Source: Biformimicrobium ophioploci (GTDB taxonomy: Bacteria > Pseudomonadota > Gammaproteobacteria > Pseudomonadales > Cellvibrionaceae). Taken from it: 64,000 nt of DNA. A program made the position numbers and the translations under genes. This document shows, piece by piece, positions 1 to 9,324 of this stretch (its first letter is position 1; each line of letters opens with the position of its first letter). The DNA lies in assembly GCF_030270605.1 (NCBI RefSeq), contig NZ_BSYJ01000001.1, forward strand, positions 1 through 64,000. Direction: 5' to 3'. The notes below the pieces were generated by a model. That model was not told the DNA's origin and searched no databases. It saw only the letters and a program-made list of their open reading frames with translations.

Positions 1-45
1 TCCGTGGCCCAAACCCTCCGGAGAGGCGTCTCGAGCGAGGCGCGC

Positions 46-73
46 ATTATACAGCGAAGCCTCCGTCTGGCAA
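46..73 (-). promoter_or_regulatory. rRNA-type promoter, most downstream of three, reading leftward
   Basis: On the minus strand there is a TTGCCA -35 box (68-73), a 16-base spacer and a perfect TATAAT -10 box (46-51), followed by a GC-only discriminator GCGCGCC. This architecture is typical of stringently controlled stable-RNA promoters. It points out of the window, away from tyrS. In Pseudomonas a 16S rRNA gene follows tyrS on the same strand, so an rrn operon just beyond the left edge is the likely target (inference). Confidence 0.75.
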
Positions 74-89
74 GCTCTTTTTCCGTTTT

Positions 90-115
90 GATTTTGCGAA
101 AACTTCAGCAAAATC
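90..115 (-). repeat. AT-rich inverted repeat upstream of the rRNA-type promoter
   Basis: GATTTTGC (90-97) and GCAAAATC (108-115) form a perfect 8-base inverted repeat with a 10-base spacer. It lies just upstream of the -35 box of the first promoter. The position fits an UP element or a Fis-type activator site, but I cannot match it confidently to a Fis consensus. Confidence 0.35.
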
Positions 116-165
116 AACAACTTGGAAGAGCCTCCCAAGCCACCCTGCGGTGACCGTGGGCGCGC

Positions 166-193
166 ATACTACAGCGCTGACCCAGCTTTGCAA
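166..193 (-). promoter_or_regulatory. rRNA-type promoter, middle of three
   Basis: The minus strand shows TTGCAA (88-93 of the 100s, i.e. 188-193), a 16-base spacer, TAGTAT (166-171) and the same GCGCGCC discriminator as its neighbour. The three promoters share the string GCTG(C)TA..-GCGCGCC, so they are probably tandem copies. Confidence 0.6.
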
Positions 194-322
194 GCACTTT
201 CTGGAAGTTTCTTTCGAAGCCACAAAACCGCGGTTTCCAACCCCAGACTCCCTGCCTGCCGGCGACCAACAACCCATCGAGCCTGGCGCCTTTCTCGCTG
301 CCCGTCCGTGACAGCGGCGCGC

Positions 323-351
323 ACTATACGCAGCTGACCGGAACAAGGCAA
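323..351 (-). promoter_or_regulatory. rRNA-type promoter, most upstream of three
   Basis: The minus strand shows TTGCCT (346-351), a 17-base spacer, TATAGT (323-328) and then GCGCGCC. It starts about 40 bases beyond the tyrS stop codon. Apart from these three promoters and the inverted repeat, I see no gene in 1-389. Confidence 0.55.
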
Positions 352-389
352 GCGGTTTTGTAAAATTTTTTCAGAGCCGGCACTCGGGC

Positions 390-1694
390 TCAACCGGCAA
401 CAAACAGCTGGTACTTTTTCTTGCCGAGACGCACAACGAAGTAACGCCCGAACAGTGCGCGCTCCGCGGTAAAAGCGGAGGCCGGATCTGCATTCGCATC
501 CATACCAATGGCATCGCCGTTGACCAGCACCGCATTGCGACCCAGCGCGTCCTTGACCTGCTTGCCCGATGCAGCCATACCGGCATCCACCAGTACATTG
601 ATCAGGCTCTGCTCACCGAAGTTTTCCGGCAGATCTGTGCTCGGCAGACCATCGAGGCGCAGTTGCTCCAGGTCACTTTCGGAAAGTTGCTCGATACCGC
701 CGGAGAACAGCGCTTCAGTAATGCGCTCTGCCGCAGCCAAGCCCTCATCACCATGCACCAGGCGAGTGACCTCGCGGGCCAGCACACCCTGGGCCTGCGG
801 GCGCCCCTGGCGCTCGGCATCCTCTTTCTCCAGCCCTTCGATCTGCTCAACGCTCAGGAAAGTGAAGTACTTCAGGAACTTGTATACATCGGCATCCGCG
901 GTGTTCAGCCAGAACTGGTAGAACGCGTACGGGGACGTCTTGGCCGGATCCAGCCAGATGGTGCCGGCCTCGGTCTTGCCGAACTTGGTACCGTCCGCCT
1001 TGGTCACCAGTGGCAACGTCAGGCCGAAAACCTTGCCGCGGTGCTGGCGACGGGTCAGCTCGACACCGCCGGTGATATTGCCCCACTGGTCAGAGCCGCC
1101 AATCTGCAAGGTACAGTTATCGCGCTTGTGCAGCTCGGCGAAATCCATGGACTGCATCAGCAGATAGGTAAACTCGGTAAAGGAGATGCCCTCGCCTTCC
1201 CGGTCGAGGCGCTGCTTGACTGACTCTTTGTGAATCATATTGTTCACGGCGAAGTGCTTGCCGATATCCCGCAGGAAATCGAGCACATTCATTTCGGCGG
1301 TCCAGTCCAGGTTATTGACCACGGAGGCGGCGTTTTCTCCGCACTCGAAGTCGATGAACTGGCTTACCTGGCGCCTGATTTTGTCAACCCAGCCGGAAAC
1401 GACCTCCGGTGTATTGAGCTGGCGCTCCTGCGCCTTGAAGGAAGGGTCGCCAATAAGGCCGGTTGCGCCGCCAACCAGGGCAATCGGCTTGTGGCCTGCC
1501 GCCTGAAACCTCTTCAGCGTCAACAGAGGGACTAAACTGCCGATATGCAGGGAATCCGCGGTCGGGTCGAACCCGCAGTAGAGGGTTCTGCCTTCTTCTG
1601 ACAGGTGCGCAACGAGCTCATCATCGCCTGTCATCTGATTGATCAAACCGCGGCTTTGCAGGTCTTGCAGCAGTGTCGCGTCGACTGTCGCCAT
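390..1694 (-). CDS. tyrS: Tyrosyl-tRNA synthetase
   Basis: Charges tRNA-Tyr with tyrosine in the cytosol (class I aminoacyl-tRNA synthetase). The 434-residue product has the expected length. It carries the HIGH-type motif as HIGS at residues 50-53 in [14 protein letters not shown], the KMSKS-equivalent KFGKT in [14 protein letters not shown], and a C-terminal S4-like RNA-binding segment (about 360-430, with [15 protein letters not shown]). It is convergent with nothing on its left, where rRNA-type promoters continue in the same direction, and divergent from the endopeptidase gene on its right. The arrangement tyrS followed by an rrn operon is known in Pseudomonas. Confidence 0.97.
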   Translation of the reverse strand: MATVDATLLQDLQSRGLINQMTGDDELVAHLSEEGRTLYCGFDPTADSLHIGSLVPLLTLKRFQAAGHKPIALVGGATGLIGDPSFKAQERQLNTPEVVSGWVDKIRRQVSQFIDFECGENAASVVNNLDWTAEMNVLDFLRDIGKHFAVNNMIHKESVKQRLDREGEGISFTEFTYLLMQSMDFAELHKRDNCTLQIGGSDQWGNITGGVELTRRQHRGKVFGLTLPLVTKADGTKFGKTEAGTIWLDPAKTSPYAFYQFWLNTADADVYKFLKYFTFLSVEQIEGLEKEDAERQGRPQAQGVLAREVTRLVHGDEGLAAAERITEALFSGGIEQLSESDLEQLRLDGLPSTDLPENFGEQSLINVLVDAGMAASGKQVKDALGRNAVLVNGDAIGMDANADPASAFTAERALFGRYFVVRLGKKKYQLFVAG

Positions 1695-1973
1695 TACTTT
1701 CCCCTGTTGGCGCAGACGTTCGCGCGCCGTGAAACTTTTGGCAGTTATGACTGCCCAACAAAACGGGCTGCAACCTTACCGAATCCGGCGGCAAATACAA
1801 GCCGGGACGCCCGGGGGGCGTCGGGCTGCGCTGGCTCGCCAACAACCGGGACCAGCCGGCCTGTAAAAATAAGCACCAGCATCCTGTTGCAAGCCCGTGC
1901 CAGCAGCAGCATTTTTTGATATAAAGCCGCCCCTGTGCTCGTTTTTTAATCACGGCGCAGAAGGTGTAAAAGA

Positions 1974-3380
1974 GTGACCAATAAGACGATGCAGGCCAAC
2001 AAGCTTTCTCCAAAAAAATTCCTGGCTCCGGTAGGGCAACTGGGCAAAGCCCTGGGCCGCCATTTCCCGCGTACCCATCTGATCGCTGCCGGCGTTGCTG
2101 CGCTGGCACTGGTCGGTATTGGCGCCATGTCCGGAGACAAGAGTGAGCCGCGTCGTCATGCGCTCCCGATCAAGCTGGCGCAGGCCCCGGCAGTCGCGGG
2201 TGACGAGATCACCAATGCGGCAGAGGCAGAGGCCACCCCCATCGACGCACCGCCAGCCACAGAGTTGCGTAGCGTCGAGCAGACCGTGCGCAGCGGGGAC
2301 ACCCTGTCGACCCTGTTCGATCGTGCCGGCCAGCCCATCGAGACCATGTACCAGGTTCTGGGCAGCAGTAAGGAAGCCAAGAAACTGGCGCGCCTGAATA
2401 TCGGTGAGACCCTGGTTTTCCATGTCGATCAGGAAGACAGGTTGCAGAAGCTCGTGCGCCAGCACAACCGCCTGGAGAGCACCGAGTTCAACCGCAAGGG
2501 CGATGACACTTTCGAGATGTCCAGACACCAGCTGGACCCTGACAGCCAGCTCGCCTATCGCGAAGCGGTTATCGAGAACTCCCTGTTTGTCAGTGGCATT
2601 GAAGCGGGCCTGACCAACGGCATGCTGATGGAAATCGCGGACATCTTCGGCTCAGATATCGACTTCGCGCTCGATATCCGTAAGGGCGACCGTTTTACCG
2701 TGCTTTTCGAGGAGAATTTCCTCGACGGTGAGAAGATCGGCAACGGCCCCATCATGGCGGTGAGCTTTACCAACCGCGGTGAAACCTTCGAGGCGGTCCG
2801 CTATACCGACACGGCCGGCGACAGCAATTACTACACCCCGGAAGGCAAGAGCATGCGCAAGGCGTTTATCCGCACACCGCTGGATATTGGCCGCATCAGC
2901 TCCCACTTCAACCCGCGCCGCCTGCACCCGGTATTCAAGACCGTGCGCCCGCACCGCGGCACCGACTATGCTGCGCCGCGCGGTACCCCCATTTACGCCA
3001 CCGGCGACGGCCGCGTGCTCAAGGCGGGTTACAGCAAGGCCAACGGCAACTATGTTTTCCTGCAGCACGGCGAACGCTACGTGACCCGTTACCTGCACCT
3101 GACCAAGCGCAAGGTCAAGACCGGCCAGCGCGTCAAGCAGCGCCAGGTGATTGGCACCGTCGGCTCCACAGGCTACGCCACAGGCCCGCACCTGCACTAC
3201 GAATTCCTGGTAGACGGCGTACACCGCAACCCGGCAACCATCGTGCGCAAGCTGCCCAAGGCCAAGTCCATTTCCAGCAAGGAGATGGACCGCTTCAAGG
3301 CCCACGTGGCGCCTGCGCTGGCGCAGCTCGCAAGGTATAGTGGCGAAACACTGCTCGCGCAAAACGAACCCACAGAATAA
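1974..3380 (+). CDS. mepM: M23-family (LytM) murein endopeptidase, MepM-like
   Basis: Predicted D,D-endopeptidase cutting peptidoglycan crosslinks in the periplasm. The 468-residue product has an N-terminal membrane anchor (about 38-50, AAGVAALALVGIGAM), an OapA/LysM-like segment beginning VRSGDTLSTLFDRAG (about 105-120), and a C-terminal M23 domain (about 300-420). The zinc-ligand motifs HRGTDYAAP and HLHYEF are intact, so it should be catalytic. I chose the GTG at 1974 because AAGGT sits nine bases upstream; the ATG at 1989 is an alternative. The stop is 11 bases before anmK, which acts on muropeptide breakdown products, so the pair forms a wall turnover and recycling unit. Confidence 0.9.
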   Translation: MTNKTMQANKLSPKKFLAPVGQLGKALGRHFPRTHLIAAGVAALALVGIGAMSGDKSEPRRHALPIKLAQAPAVAGDEITNAAEAEATPIDAPPATELRSVEQTVRSGDTLSTLFDRAGQPIETMYQVLGSSKEAKKLARLNIGETLVFHVDQEDRLQKLVRQHNRLESTEFNRKGDDTFEMSRHQLDPDSQLAYREAVIENSLFVSGIEAGLTNGMLMEIADIFGSDIDFALDIRKGDRFTVLFEENFLDGEKIGNGPIMAVSFTNRGETFEAVRYTDTAGDSNYYTPEGKSMRKAFIRTPLDIGRISSHFNPRRLHPVFKTVRPHRGTDYAAPRGTPIYATGDGRVLKAGYSKANGNYVFLQHGERYVTRYLHLTKRKVKTGQRVKQRQVIGTVGSTGYATGPHLHYEFLVDGVHRNPATIVRKLPKAKSISSKEMDRFKAHVAPALAQLARYSGETLLAQNEPTE

Positions 3381-3391
3381 GAAACAAAAAA

Positions 3392-4525
3392 ATGCCCCAA
3401 CCAGATGCCGGCTTCTATGTCGGCCTGATGTCCGGCACGAGCGTCGACAGCATCGACGCCGTGCTGGTGCGGTTTGACCCGTCAAACGACGGCAACCCTG
3501 AAATCATTGCCGCAGAGGGCTACCCGATCGAGGACGCCATGCGCAAGGCAATCCTCGCACTGTGCTCCCCCGGCCCGGCCGAACTGGACCGAAGCGGCCA
3601 ACTGGACCGGACCCTCGGCGAAGTTTTCGCTTCAGCTGTTACCCGGCTACTGGAAAGCAGCGGTGTCAAAGCCTCGCAGGTCACCGCAATCGGCAGCCAC
3701 GGACAGACCGTGCGCCACCGCCCGCCGGGTACCATCGCCACGCCGTTCTCCCTGCAGATCGGCGACCCCAATACCATCGCCGCCATGACCGGCATCACTA
3801 CCGTTGCCGACTTCCGTCGCCGTGACATGGCCCTCGGAGGACAGGGCGCGCCGCTGGTGCCAGCCTTCCACCAGGCGGTATTTGCCGCCGCCGAGGATCG
3901 CGCCGTGGTCAATGTGGGCGGCATGGCAAACATTACCGAACTCTCCGCGGATGGCTCGGTGCGCGGCTACGACACCGGCCCCGGCAATGTCATGCTGGAC
4001 TACTGGATCGGCCTGCAACAGGGGCTCTCCTATGACGCCGACGGGGCCTGGGGTGCCAGTGGGCGAGTGCACCCGGAACTGATGGAAAGGCTGATGGCCG
4101 ACCCTTATTTTTCCGCGCCGCCACCCAAGAGCACCGGTCGCGAGGCTTTCAACCCCGCCTGGCTGGAGACCGGTATGTCCGGGCTCTCCGTCGCAGCGGC
4201 GGATGTGCAGGCCACCCTGTGCGAGGTGACGGCCACCAGTATTGCGCAGGCCGTGCAGGCGTTTTCCCCGGGCGGGGAAGTGCTGATCTGCGGCGGCGGC
4301 GCGCACAATGCCGATCTGCTCAAGCGCCTGCGCAGGCGCCTGCCTACCTGGTCGGTATCAACCACGGATCAATACGGCATTGCTGCAGACTGGGTCGAGG
4401 CCGTGGCCTTTGCCTGGCTGGCCAAACAGACTCTGGCCGGGCTTGCCGGCAATTGCCCGGGTGTTACCGGGGCGAGCGAGGAAACAGTTCTGGGCGGGAT
4501 ATTCCCGGCGGGTCGCGCACGCTAA
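3392..4525 (+). CDS. anmK: Anhydro-N-acetylmuramic acid kinase
   Basis: Phosphorylates and hydrolyses 1,6-anhydroMurNAc from wall turnover to MurNAc-6-phosphate. The 377-residue product has the N-terminal ASKHA nucleotide-binding signature GLMSGTSVDSIDAVLVRF, the GSHGQTVRH segment, VVNVGGMANITEL and CGGGAHNADLL, all typical of the family. It follows the endopeptidase gene by 11 bases. The same genome also carries amgK and murU (48-49.7 kb), a second MurNAc recycling branch that bypasses MurNAc-6-phosphate. Confidence 0.95.
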   Translation: MPQPDAGFYVGLMSGTSVDSIDAVLVRFDPSNDGNPEIIAAEGYPIEDAMRKAILALCSPGPAELDRSGQLDRTLGEVFASAVTRLLESSGVKASQVTAIGSHGQTVRHRPPGTIATPFSLQIGDPNTIAAMTGITTVADFRRRDMALGGQGAPLVPAFHQAVFAAAEDRAVVNVGGMANITELSADGSVRGYDTGPGNVMLDYWIGLQQGLSYDADGAWGASGRVHPELMERLMADPYFSAPPPKSTGREAFNPAWLETGMSGLSVAAADVQATLCEVTATSIAQAVQAFSPGGEVLICGGGAHNADLLKRLRRRLPTWSVSTTDQYGIAADWVEAVAFAWLAKQTLAGLAGNCPGVTGASEETVLGGIFPAGRAR

Positions 4526-4562
4526 CCGGCACGACCACCCCGGGCAATCAGATCAGATCGAA

Positions 4563-4916
4563 TCAGATCGAAAAAGACGAGCCGCAACCACAGGTGGAGG
4601 TTGCATTGGGGTTCTGTACCACGAAGCGCGAGCCGGACAGGCCCTGTTCGTAATCGATATTGGCGCCCACCAGGTACGGGTAGCTCATCGCGTCGACCAC
4701 CACCTGGATGCCTTCGACTTCGGTCACTGCGTCATCTTCAGCGACCAGCTCATCGAACGTAAAGCCGTAGGAAAAGCCGGAGCAGCCACCGCCGGTCACG
4801 AACACCCGCAATTTCAGGTCGAAGTTACCCTCTTCCTCCAGCAGGCTTTTCACCTTGGCCACGGCGCTTTCCGTCACCTGAACCGGTGCGGGGGTAAATG
4901 AAACGACTTCCGACAT
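4563..4916 (-). CDS. erpA: Iron-sulfur cluster insertion protein
   Basis: A-type carrier that delivers Fe-S clusters to apoproteins such as isoprenoid-pathway enzymes. The 117-residue product has the three conserved cysteines: one in [13 protein letters not shown] and two in the C-terminal CGCGSSFSI. The C-terminal SFSI ending is typical of ErpA. An AAGG ribosome-binding site lies about nine bases before the ATG. It is convergent with anmK, as in Pseudomonas. Confidence 0.95.
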   Translation of the reverse strand: MSEVVSFTPAPVQVTESAVAKVKSLLEEEGNFDLKLRVFVTGGGCSGFSYGFTFDELVAEDDAVTEVEGIQVVVDAMSYPYLVGANIDYEQGLSGSRFVVQNPNATSTCGCGSSFSI

Positions 4917-5059
4917 GGACTCAACCTTTCAGGACATCAGGTCAATGACAGGGGCACCCGCACAGCAGGTGCCGATTACCGGTGAATTATCGGTTTAACC
5001 AAGCAAAACAGTCAAGTATTCAACTGACTGATGGTCCCCAGACCGGTATCGAGGGCCGC

Positions 5060-5488
5060 TTATTCAGCGACAGCCTCGGCTTCCAGCGGATCGACGCCCA
5101 GCAGGCGCTGCTCACCGGATTCTACGTTAGATACCAGTGCACCATTCACCTGCGCGCCCTTGACCATCTCGATCAGCTTATAATGCACGTTGCCTTCGAC
5201 TGCCGCCTTACCAGCCAGTTCCAGGTGACGCGCGGCGTGTACATCGCCCTTGACGCTGCCATTGATCACCACGTGCGGCACGCGGATTTCACCTTCCACC
5301 GTACCACCATCAATCACCTGCACACGTGCATCGCTGTCGCTCTCGGCAGTGATATTGCCGTGTACCCGACCCTCGATTACCAGGTTGCCGCGGAAGTGCA
5401 TATTGCCTTTCACTTCCGTATGGCGTGCGATCAGGGTGGTGGAGTTTCCGCTGTTCACCGGCATGTCTTTATCCTTTCTTCCCAACAT
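5060..5488 (-). CDS. Bactofilin-family cytoskeletal protein
   Basis: Polymer-forming scaffold protein, usually at the inner face of the membrane, that localises cell-wall enzymes. The 142-residue product is dominated by a right-handed beta-helix pattern of short repeats such as GNLVIEGRVHGNITAE, GGTVEGEIRVPHVVINGSV and GDVHAARHLELAGKAAVEG, flanked by disordered tails. GAGGT eight bases before the ATG supports the start. It follows the coiled-coil membrane protein gene by 26 bases, which suggests co-expression. Bactofilins are often linked to M23 endopeptidases, and one lies 1.7 kb away on the other strand. Confidence 0.88.
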   Translation of the reverse strand: MLGRKDKDMPVNSGNSTTLIARHTEVKGNMHFRGNLVIEGRVHGNITAESDSDARVQVIDGGTVEGEIRVPHVVINGSVKGDVHAARHLELAGKAAVEGNVHYKLIEMVKGAQVNGALVSNVESGEQRLLGVDPLEAEAVAE

Positions 5489-5514
5489 TTTTATTTACCT
5501 CGTACTTTTATTCA

Positions 5515-6261
5515 TCAGCTTTCCTGGACCAGCCAGGCGTAGCGCTTGTCCACATTGGCGCCGCTGCGCCCACCGGAACGCAGCGACAACTCGATTCGTT
5601 CCGGGGTAAACCCTTCAGGTAACTGGAGTTCACCCTCGATATTCTGGAAATACTTGAAGCGCAGCCCAATACGCTCGGCCTCGACATCACTGGACAGCAC
5701 GTGCAGCGGGTAACTGGCTTCCGCACCATTTTCGCTGCCCACCACCTTCATCGACACGTAGCCGGTCACAATCTGGTGATTTGCCGCCAGTTGCTGCACC
5801 ACCAGCTTGTACTGGTAGCGGCGCTCTGCCGCTGTGGGGGAGATGGTGAGGTCACCGACAGAAACACCCTGCTCCGCTGCCGCTGGGGCCATCAACCCGC
5901 GGTAGAAGGCAATTTCCTCGCGCAGCTCGGCAATGCGGCTCTGCTCCAGCACCAGCTCGGCACGGACCTGTTCGCTGGCCTTCTGCTCGATCAGGGCGGA
6001 CTGCTCTGCGGAGGCAAGCTCCACCCGCAGGCGCTCATTTTCCGTAGAAGCATTGAGAAACTGGCTGCGCAGCTGGTTCAGCTGGCGCGCCTGTTCTTCA
6101 GAACGGTTGCGCTCCTGATACTGGCCAGCATAGTAGGCCGACCAGGTGGCAACCAGCAGAAGCCCGGCGATTCCCGCCACCGACATCAACCCGAACACCG
6201 GGCGATGCGGGACCACTTTCATCCGGTACTGCTTGCTGCCTTTAACTTTCTTTCGGGCCAT
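5515..6261 (-). CDS. Single-pass membrane protein with periplasmic coiled coil (DUF6776-like)
   Basis: No enzymatic function is recognisable. The 248-residue product starts with a basic cytoplasmic segment (MARKKVKGSKQYRMKV), a transmembrane helix at about 26-46, and a long coiled coil at about 55-125 rich in E, Q, L and R. A beta-rich C-terminal domain follows. The architecture matches the family I know as DUF6776, found next to bactofilins and argC in gammaproteobacteria. It could anchor or shape the bactofilin polymer (inference from adjacency only). Confidence 0.7.
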   Translation of the reverse strand: MARKKVKGSKQYRMKVVPHRPVFGLMSVAGIAGLLLVATWSAYYAGQYQERNRSEEQARQLNQLRSQFLNASTENERLRVELASAEQSALIEQKASEQVRAELVLEQSRIAELREEIAFYRGLMAPAAAEQGVSVGDLTISPTAAERRYQYKLVVQQLAANHQIVTGYVSMKVVGSENGAEASYPLHVLSSDVEAERIGLRFKYFQNIEGELQLPEGFTPERIELSLRSGGRSGANVDKRYAWLVQES

Positions 6262-6313
6262 TTTGTCTGACTGCTCATTTTTATATTGGCCAATCGGCTC
6301 CGGCGCAGCGGAA

Positions 6314-7363
6314 TCAGGGAGAAAGCGGCAACGCCTCCAGCCCTGCCTGCTCCGGCAAGCCGAACATGATATTCATATTTTGCACTGCTTGGCCAGAAGC
6401 GCCCTTGGCCAGGTTGTCGATGACTGACAGGACAACCACAGTATCCCGGCCCTGTGGGCGTAAAACCGCCAGCCGGCAGAGGTTGGAACCCCGAACCGAA
6501 CGGGTTTGCGGATGGCTGCCGGCGGGCATCACATCCACGAATGGCTCGTCCCGGTAGCGCGCCTCGAACAGCGCCTGCAGGTCCTCGCCCGTAGTATTCA
6601 GCGGCGCGTACAAGGTGGCGTGGATACCGCGGATCATCGGCAGCAGGTGTGGCACGAACGTCAGCTGCGCCGGTGCCGCTCCGTCCGCCTGTACATCGCG
6701 CAGTCCCTGCTCGATTTCCGGTAAATGCCGGTGCCCGGACGCGGCATAGGCCTTGAAGCTGTCGCTCGCCTCCGACAAGAGGGCGTCCACAGATGCCTGG
6801 CGCCCGGCACCACTGGTACCGGAAGCGGCATTGGCCACCAGACGGGTGGGGTCGACAAGCCCCGCCTCCAGTAATGGAATGAAACCCAGCTGGGTCGCGG
6901 TAGGGTAGCAGCCCGGGCAGGCAACCAGCTGCGCGCCCCGGATCTGCGCGCGGTTGACCTCAGGCAGACCATACACCGCCTGTGCCACCGCTTCCGGGCA
7001 ACCGTGTGGCTGCCGGTACCAGTGCTCCCAGGTATCCACATCACGGATACGGAAGTCTGCGGACAGGTCAATTACCCGCACACCCCGTGCCAGCAGTGCC
7101 GGTACCTGCGCCTGCGCGACACCATGGGGCGTGGCAAAAAACACCACGTCGCAATCGGAGAGGCGATCGACGTCCGGGGCCGAAAATGTCAGCGCGGTGC
7201 TGCCTCGCAGGCTCGGAAACCAGTCCGCCACGGCAACGCCTTCCTGGGCGCGCGACGTCACTTGGGCAACTTCTACCTGCGGGTGGCGCAACAGGAAACG
7301 CAGTAATTCCACTCCTGTGTACCCTGTTCCCCCGACGATTGCGGCCCTGATTTTGCTATCCAT
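6314..7363 (-). CDS. argC: N-acetyl-gamma-glutamyl-phosphate reductase
   Basis: Third step of arginine biosynthesis: NADPH reduction of N-acetylglutamyl phosphate to the semialdehyde. The 349-residue product has the Rossmann motif [14 protein letters not shown] at about 10-23, the catalytic cysteine in [14 protein letters not shown], and the conserved HRHLPEIEQ. It reads leftward from a good sigma-70 promoter at 7440-7468, and the downstream minus-strand genes (DUF6776 protein, bactofilin, erpA) may share the transcript. Confidence 0.96.
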   Translation of the reverse strand: MDSKIRAAIVGGTGYTGVELLRFLLRHPQVEVAQVTSRAQEGVAVADWFPSLRGSTALTFSAPDVDRLSDCDVVFFATPHGVAQAQVPALLARGVRVIDLSADFRIRDVDTWEHWYRQPHGCPEAVAQAVYGLPEVNRAQIRGAQLVACPGCYPTATQLGFIPLLEAGLVDPTRLVANAASGTSGAGRQASVDALLSEASDSFKAYAASGHRHLPEIEQGLRDVQADGAAPAQLTFVPHLLPMIRGIHATLYAPLNTTGEDLQALFEARYRDEPFVDVMPAGSHPQTRSVRGSNLCRLAVLRPQGRDTVVVLSVIDNLAKGASGQAVQNMNIMFGLPEQAGLEALPLSP

Positions 7364-7439
7364 GGTGCTTCCTACTCATTGCTGCCGGCCGTAATTCAAG
7401 CGCCCGGGAACCGGCTTTCCCCCTTCGCGACGATGAGTC

Positions 7440-7468
7440 CTTATAATAGAGCTGGGGACACCAGTCAA
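7440..7468 (-). promoter_or_regulatory. sigma-70 promoter for argC
   Basis: The minus strand carries TTGACT (7463-7468), exactly 17 bases, then TATAAG (7440-7445). This puts transcription start about 70 bases before the argC ATG. A plus-strand TATAAT (7442-7447) overlaps it and may serve the divergent CLC gene, but I see no good -35 partner for it. Confidence 0.6.
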
Positions 7469-7470
7469 AA

Positions 7471-9276
7471 ATGCGCCAGCGACGGGATTTCGGATTGAGC
7501 GACAGCAACAGGGACGACAAAAGCACGGAAAGCCGGCAGAGCCAGCTCGAGAGCAGGCTCGACGACATGCGCTTCCGGCTTGCGCACCTCGATGCACTGC
7601 CACAGTTGATGCTACTCAGCCTGCTGGTGGGCGTGATTGCCGGCGCCGTCATCGTGCTATTCCGGTGGGCCAGTGAGTATCCACTGCTGCACTGGACCAC
7701 AGCGGCCGGCGACTTCGAGAATATGCCACCGTGGCTGCGCTTCACCCTGCCCATTGCCGGCGCCCTGTTGTTGGGCCTGCTTTTCCACCTGTTCTCCCGC
7801 GCAACCTGCCGCGTCGGCGTCGTGCATGTACTGGATCGCCTGAACAACCAGCAGGGCTACCTGCCCTCCCGCAACCTGCTGATGCAGTTCTTCGCCGGCA
7901 GTATCGCGCTGCTCAGCGGCCACTCCGTTGGCCGCGAGGGCCCGTCGGTACACCTGGGCGCGGCCAGCGGCAGCTGGCTGGCGCAACGGCTGAAGCTACC
8001 CAATAACGCTGTGCGCACCCTCGTCGGCAGTGGTGTCGCGGCAGCTATCGCCGCCTCCTTCAATACCCCGCTGGCGGGCGTGGTATTCGCCATGGAAGTG
8101 ATACTGCTCGAGTACCGGGTGGCGAGCTTCCTGCCCGTCATCCTCGCGGCGGTGTTCGGATCCGCGGCCGGGCAACTGGCGTTCGGCAGCCAGCCTCTGT
8201 TCGCGGTGCCGCCGATCGAGCTGGCCTCCCTCGCGGAACTGCCGCTGGTGTTCCTTTCCGCAATTGTGCTCGGCGCAATGGCCGCACTGTTTATCCGCTG
8301 GAACCGCCGCCTGGTCGGCGAGCAATCGCGGCCCGCCATACTGCGCTTCCTCGTGGTCGGTATCGCCACCGGGGCCATTGGGCTGTGGGTACCGGAAGTG
8401 CTGGGGACCGGCTACGACACCATCGAGCAGGTCATGCTTGGCAAACTGGCGCTGCAGGCGCTGATTGTGATCTTTGCGGCCAAATTTATTGCCAGCTGCC
8501 TCGCCACCGGCCTGGGTATTCCCGGCGGTGTCATTGGCCCGAGCCTGGTACTCGGTGCCTGCCTCGGCGGCATTGCCGGGCACCTGGCAGAATGGGTTGC
8601 CCCGGCGCAGACCGCAGGGGCAGGCTTCCACGCCATGCTGGGCGTGGCGGGCATGATGGCAGCCGTGCTCAATGCACCACTGGCCGCGCTACTGGCACTA
8701 CTGGAACTGACCTACAACCCCAAGGTGCTGTTCCCTGCCATGATGATGATCGCGGTTTCCTCACTGGTGGCCCGGCACTTCTTCCAGACCCAGGGCATAT
8801 TCCAGGAAATCCTGAAAGCCCAGGGTCGCGCGGGCACGCCCAGCTGGCGCCAGCAGATCCTGAGCCGCATCGGCGTCTTCAGTGCAATGGACCGCTCGCT
8901 GGTGGTCTGTGCGCGCAAGCTTTCATTCACCGAAGTAGAAGCAGTGATCGCGGCGCACCCCGGCTGGATCGTGATTCCGAATGAGGACAGCCAGCTGGTG
9001 AAACTGCTGCGCGCGGCCGATCTGGCGAACTTCATTGCGGCCCACCCGGAATTTGCCGAGCCGGAAGCACCGCCCGTGGACCTGCTGGAAATCCCCGCAG
9101 AGCGGCGCCAGCTCACGCCGGTACCCTTGAGGGCGACATTAATGGAGGCGCAACTGGCACTGGAGGCGCAGGCCGCAGACGGTGTCTATGTGGAACGGCG
9201 CCGCGCCCGGGACTTGGAGCGCCGTGTTGCAGGGATTATCCTGCCGGACCAGATTGATAGCTATTACAAGCGCTGA
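7471..9276 (+). CDS. CLC-family chloride channel/transporter
   Basis: Integral membrane anion pathway. The 601-residue product has about 10-12 membrane segments between residues 45 and 440, and the gating-glutamate motif GREGPSVHLGA. The first selectivity motif GSGIP of E. coli ClcA is replaced by a sequence around CRVGVVHVLD. The third motif reads GIPGGVIGP. At the position of the E. coli proton glutamate (E203) the sequence is FAMEVILLEY, so that residue appears to be Val, as in CLC channels. The C-terminal 150 residues look like a degenerate CBS-type regulatory region. The start is uncertain: no clear ribosome-binding site precedes the ATG at 7471. Confidence 0.85.
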   Translation: MRQRRDFGLSDSNRDDKSTESRQSQLESRLDDMRFRLAHLDALPQLMLLSLLVGVIAGAVIVLFRWASEYPLLHWTTAAGDFENMPPWLRFTLPIAGALLLGLLFHLFSRATCRVGVVHVLDRLNNQQGYLPSRNLLMQFFAGSIALLSGHSVGREGPSVHLGAASGSWLAQRLKLPNNAVRTLVGSGVAAAIAASFNTPLAGVVFAMEVILLEYRVASFLPVILAAVFGSAAGQLAFGSQPLFAVPPIELASLAELPLVFLSAIVLGAMAALFIRWNRRLVGEQSRPAILRFLVVGIATGAIGLWVPEVLGTGYDTIEQVMLGKLALQALIVIFAAKFIASCLATGLGIPGGVIGPSLVLGACLGGIAGHLAEWVAPAQTAGAGFHAMLGVAGMMAAVLNAPLAALLALLELTYNPKVLFPAMMMIAVSSLVARHFFQTQGIFQEILKAQGRAGTPSWRQQILSRIGVFSAMDRSLVVCARKLSFTEVEAVIAAHPGWIVIPNEDSQLVKLLRAADLANFIAAHPEFAEPEAPPVDLLEIPAERRQLTPVPLRATLMEAQLALEAQAADGVYVERRRARDLERRVAGIILPDQIDSYYKR

Positions 9277-9324
9277 CGCCAATCTGCGCGAAACATCAGA
9301 CAGAACAAACAACAGGAACAACCG

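Noticed and set aside
1-389. Overlapping short frames at the left edge
   Set aside because: They coincide with the tandem promoter region and have no coding character.
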